This document shows positions 63,272-64,000 of a stretch of DNA of 64,000 nt, piece by piece. Where the stretch lies: assembly GCA_021401465.1 (NCBI GenBank), contig JADDMT010000078.1, forward strand, positions 62,001-126,000. Reading direction: 5' to 3'. Below the pieces are notes generated by a model that saw only the letters and a program-made list of their open reading frames with translations, did no database searches and was not told where the DNA came from. The stretch comes from Teratosphaeria epicoccoides. Lineage: Eukaryota > Ascomycota > Dothideomycetes > Mycosphaerellales > Teratosphaeriaceae. Within the stretch, counting starts at the first letter, position 1; every line of letters starts with the position of its first letter. Made by a program: the position numbers and the translations under genes.

Positions 63272-64000
63272 ATGCCTCCCAAACACCGTGACGGTGACGT
63301 CGTAGCCGTCGTAAATCCTCCCACCCCTTCCCCCCATAACATCCCCGATCCAACAAGCTGACACGCGACTTTCTTCTCCTCAGATCCCCGGCCACTGGAT
63401 CACCCACGCCCACACCGCCTCCGCCTACGCCGCCTTCATCTCCGCCTTCCTCGTCGGCTGCGCTCTTCACTACCACAAAATCGTGCAAAACGAACACTTC
63501 GGCTACCCCACCGAGTGGTTTCCCTCCGTCTCCGCCACCATTGGCGACCGCTACCCCGAGCGCTCCTTCTTCCAGGTTTTCATCGCCATCTGCTCCGGCC
63601 CGCGTTTTCTCCTCGTCTTCCTCTTCTACTGCCTCACCAACCGCTCTGGAACCACCGCGCCGAAAGTCATTGCCGGTGTGGGCGTGTTTAGGACGTTGAC
63701 GTGTGGCGGTTGGACATATGTGACGAGCACGGACGATCATGATTGGCATGATGTGTTTATGATAAGTTATTTGGTCGCCACGTTGCCGTGGACGTTGGGG
63801 TGTTTGGCTTTGAGTCCGCCGAATCCGAGGACGGTGAGGTGGAGGAAGTATATCGCGGGTGCATTTTTTGGGACATTGGTGCCTTTGATATACTTCTTTA
63901 TTCAGCACAAAGTGCATCGGGTGCCTGGTGGTATATTCGATTCATGTTCAGTGAAGCAAGGGTCATGGCTGATTTTATACAGCCTACACAATTTACGCCT
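63272..64000 (+). CDS. CWH43: Cwh43/PGAP2-type GPI-lipid remodelling protein, 5' part
   Basis: Exons 63272-63301, 63384-63930 and 63983 to the window end (introns of 82 and 52 bp); the gene continues past 64000. Cwh43 is a multi-pass ER/Golgi membrane protein that installs ceramide on GPI anchors. The N-terminal PGAP2-like part has HTASAYAAFISAFLVGCALH, then VQNEHFGYPTEWFPSVSATI, GDRYPERSFFQVFIA, and the later helices with WTYVTSTDDHDWHD. The last junction gives VPGAYTIYA, as expected, where read-through would not. The first donor could be GTAGCC (63302, used here) or GTCGTA three bases earlier; both keep the frame. It is partial only because the window ends. Confidence 0.88.

Noticed and set aside
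63213..63917. A 234-codon minus-strand frame near the window end
   Set aside because: It is antisense to Cwh43, whose family motifs and two frame-restoring introns are clear.

Overview
This is eukaryotic DNA, almost certainly nuclear DNA of a filamentous ascomycete (Pezizomycotina). Most introns are 46-85 bp with GT...AG ends and CTAAC/CTGAC-type branch points, the mean gene spacing is about 2-3 kb, and the gene content is fungal (Scs7, Osh1, Not5, Prp18, Dml1, Lhs1, Utp6, Cwh43, DHA2 transporters, secretory lipase, Ser/Thr-rich GPI wall proteins). Small secreted cysteine-rich proteins and lineage-type hypothetical genes make a Dothideomycete (Mycosphaerellales/Capnodiales-like) the best guess; that is inference. 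No bacterial operon structure, CRISPR array or rRNA is present, and I found no complete tRNA.

Layout. 0-20 kb is mainly conserved: a dysferlin/peroxin-domain protein, a small secreted protein, a conserved hypothetical with Cys pairs, Cdt1, a D-aminoacyl-tRNA deacylase with a 7-nt first exon, the CCR4-NOT subunit Not3/5, a short GPI-type mucin, a GH105 pectin-side-chain hydrolase and the fatty-acid hydroxylase Scs7. 20-35 kb is sparse and accessory in character: a LaeA/TcpN-like methyltransferase, a DUF2235 hydrolase in five exons, two more small secreted Cys-rich proteins, a secretory lipase, a long gene-poor stretch with an A-rich tract and repeat remnants, and a broken coiled-coil gene. 36-42.5 kb returns to core genes (SAP18, Prp18, a basic hypothetical, Dml1/Misato), interrupted at 39.7-40.1 kb by a 370-bp element with inverted termini. 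43-50 kb holds a large repeat-bearing GPI wall protein and a DHA2 major facilitator. 51.8-64 kb is core again: the ER chaperone Lhs1, a hypothetical protein, the oxysterol-binding protein Osh1/Swh1, Utp6, and the 5' part of Cwh43, which runs off the window.

How the genes relate. There is no clear biosynthetic cluster. Shared themes are the cell surface and secretion (GPI proteins, GPI-lipid remodelling by Cwh43, ER folding by Lhs1, ceramide hydroxylation by Scs7, sterol transfer by Osh1, secreted hydrolases and small Cys-rich proteins) and RNA/chromatin housekeeping (Not3/5, Prp18, SAP18, Utp6, Cdt1). Divergent pairs with short shared promoters are SAP18/Prp18 (218 bp) and Utp6/Cwh43 (234 bp). 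Splice sites given below were chosen by eye from frame, consensus and protein similarity, and have not been tested by transcripts.
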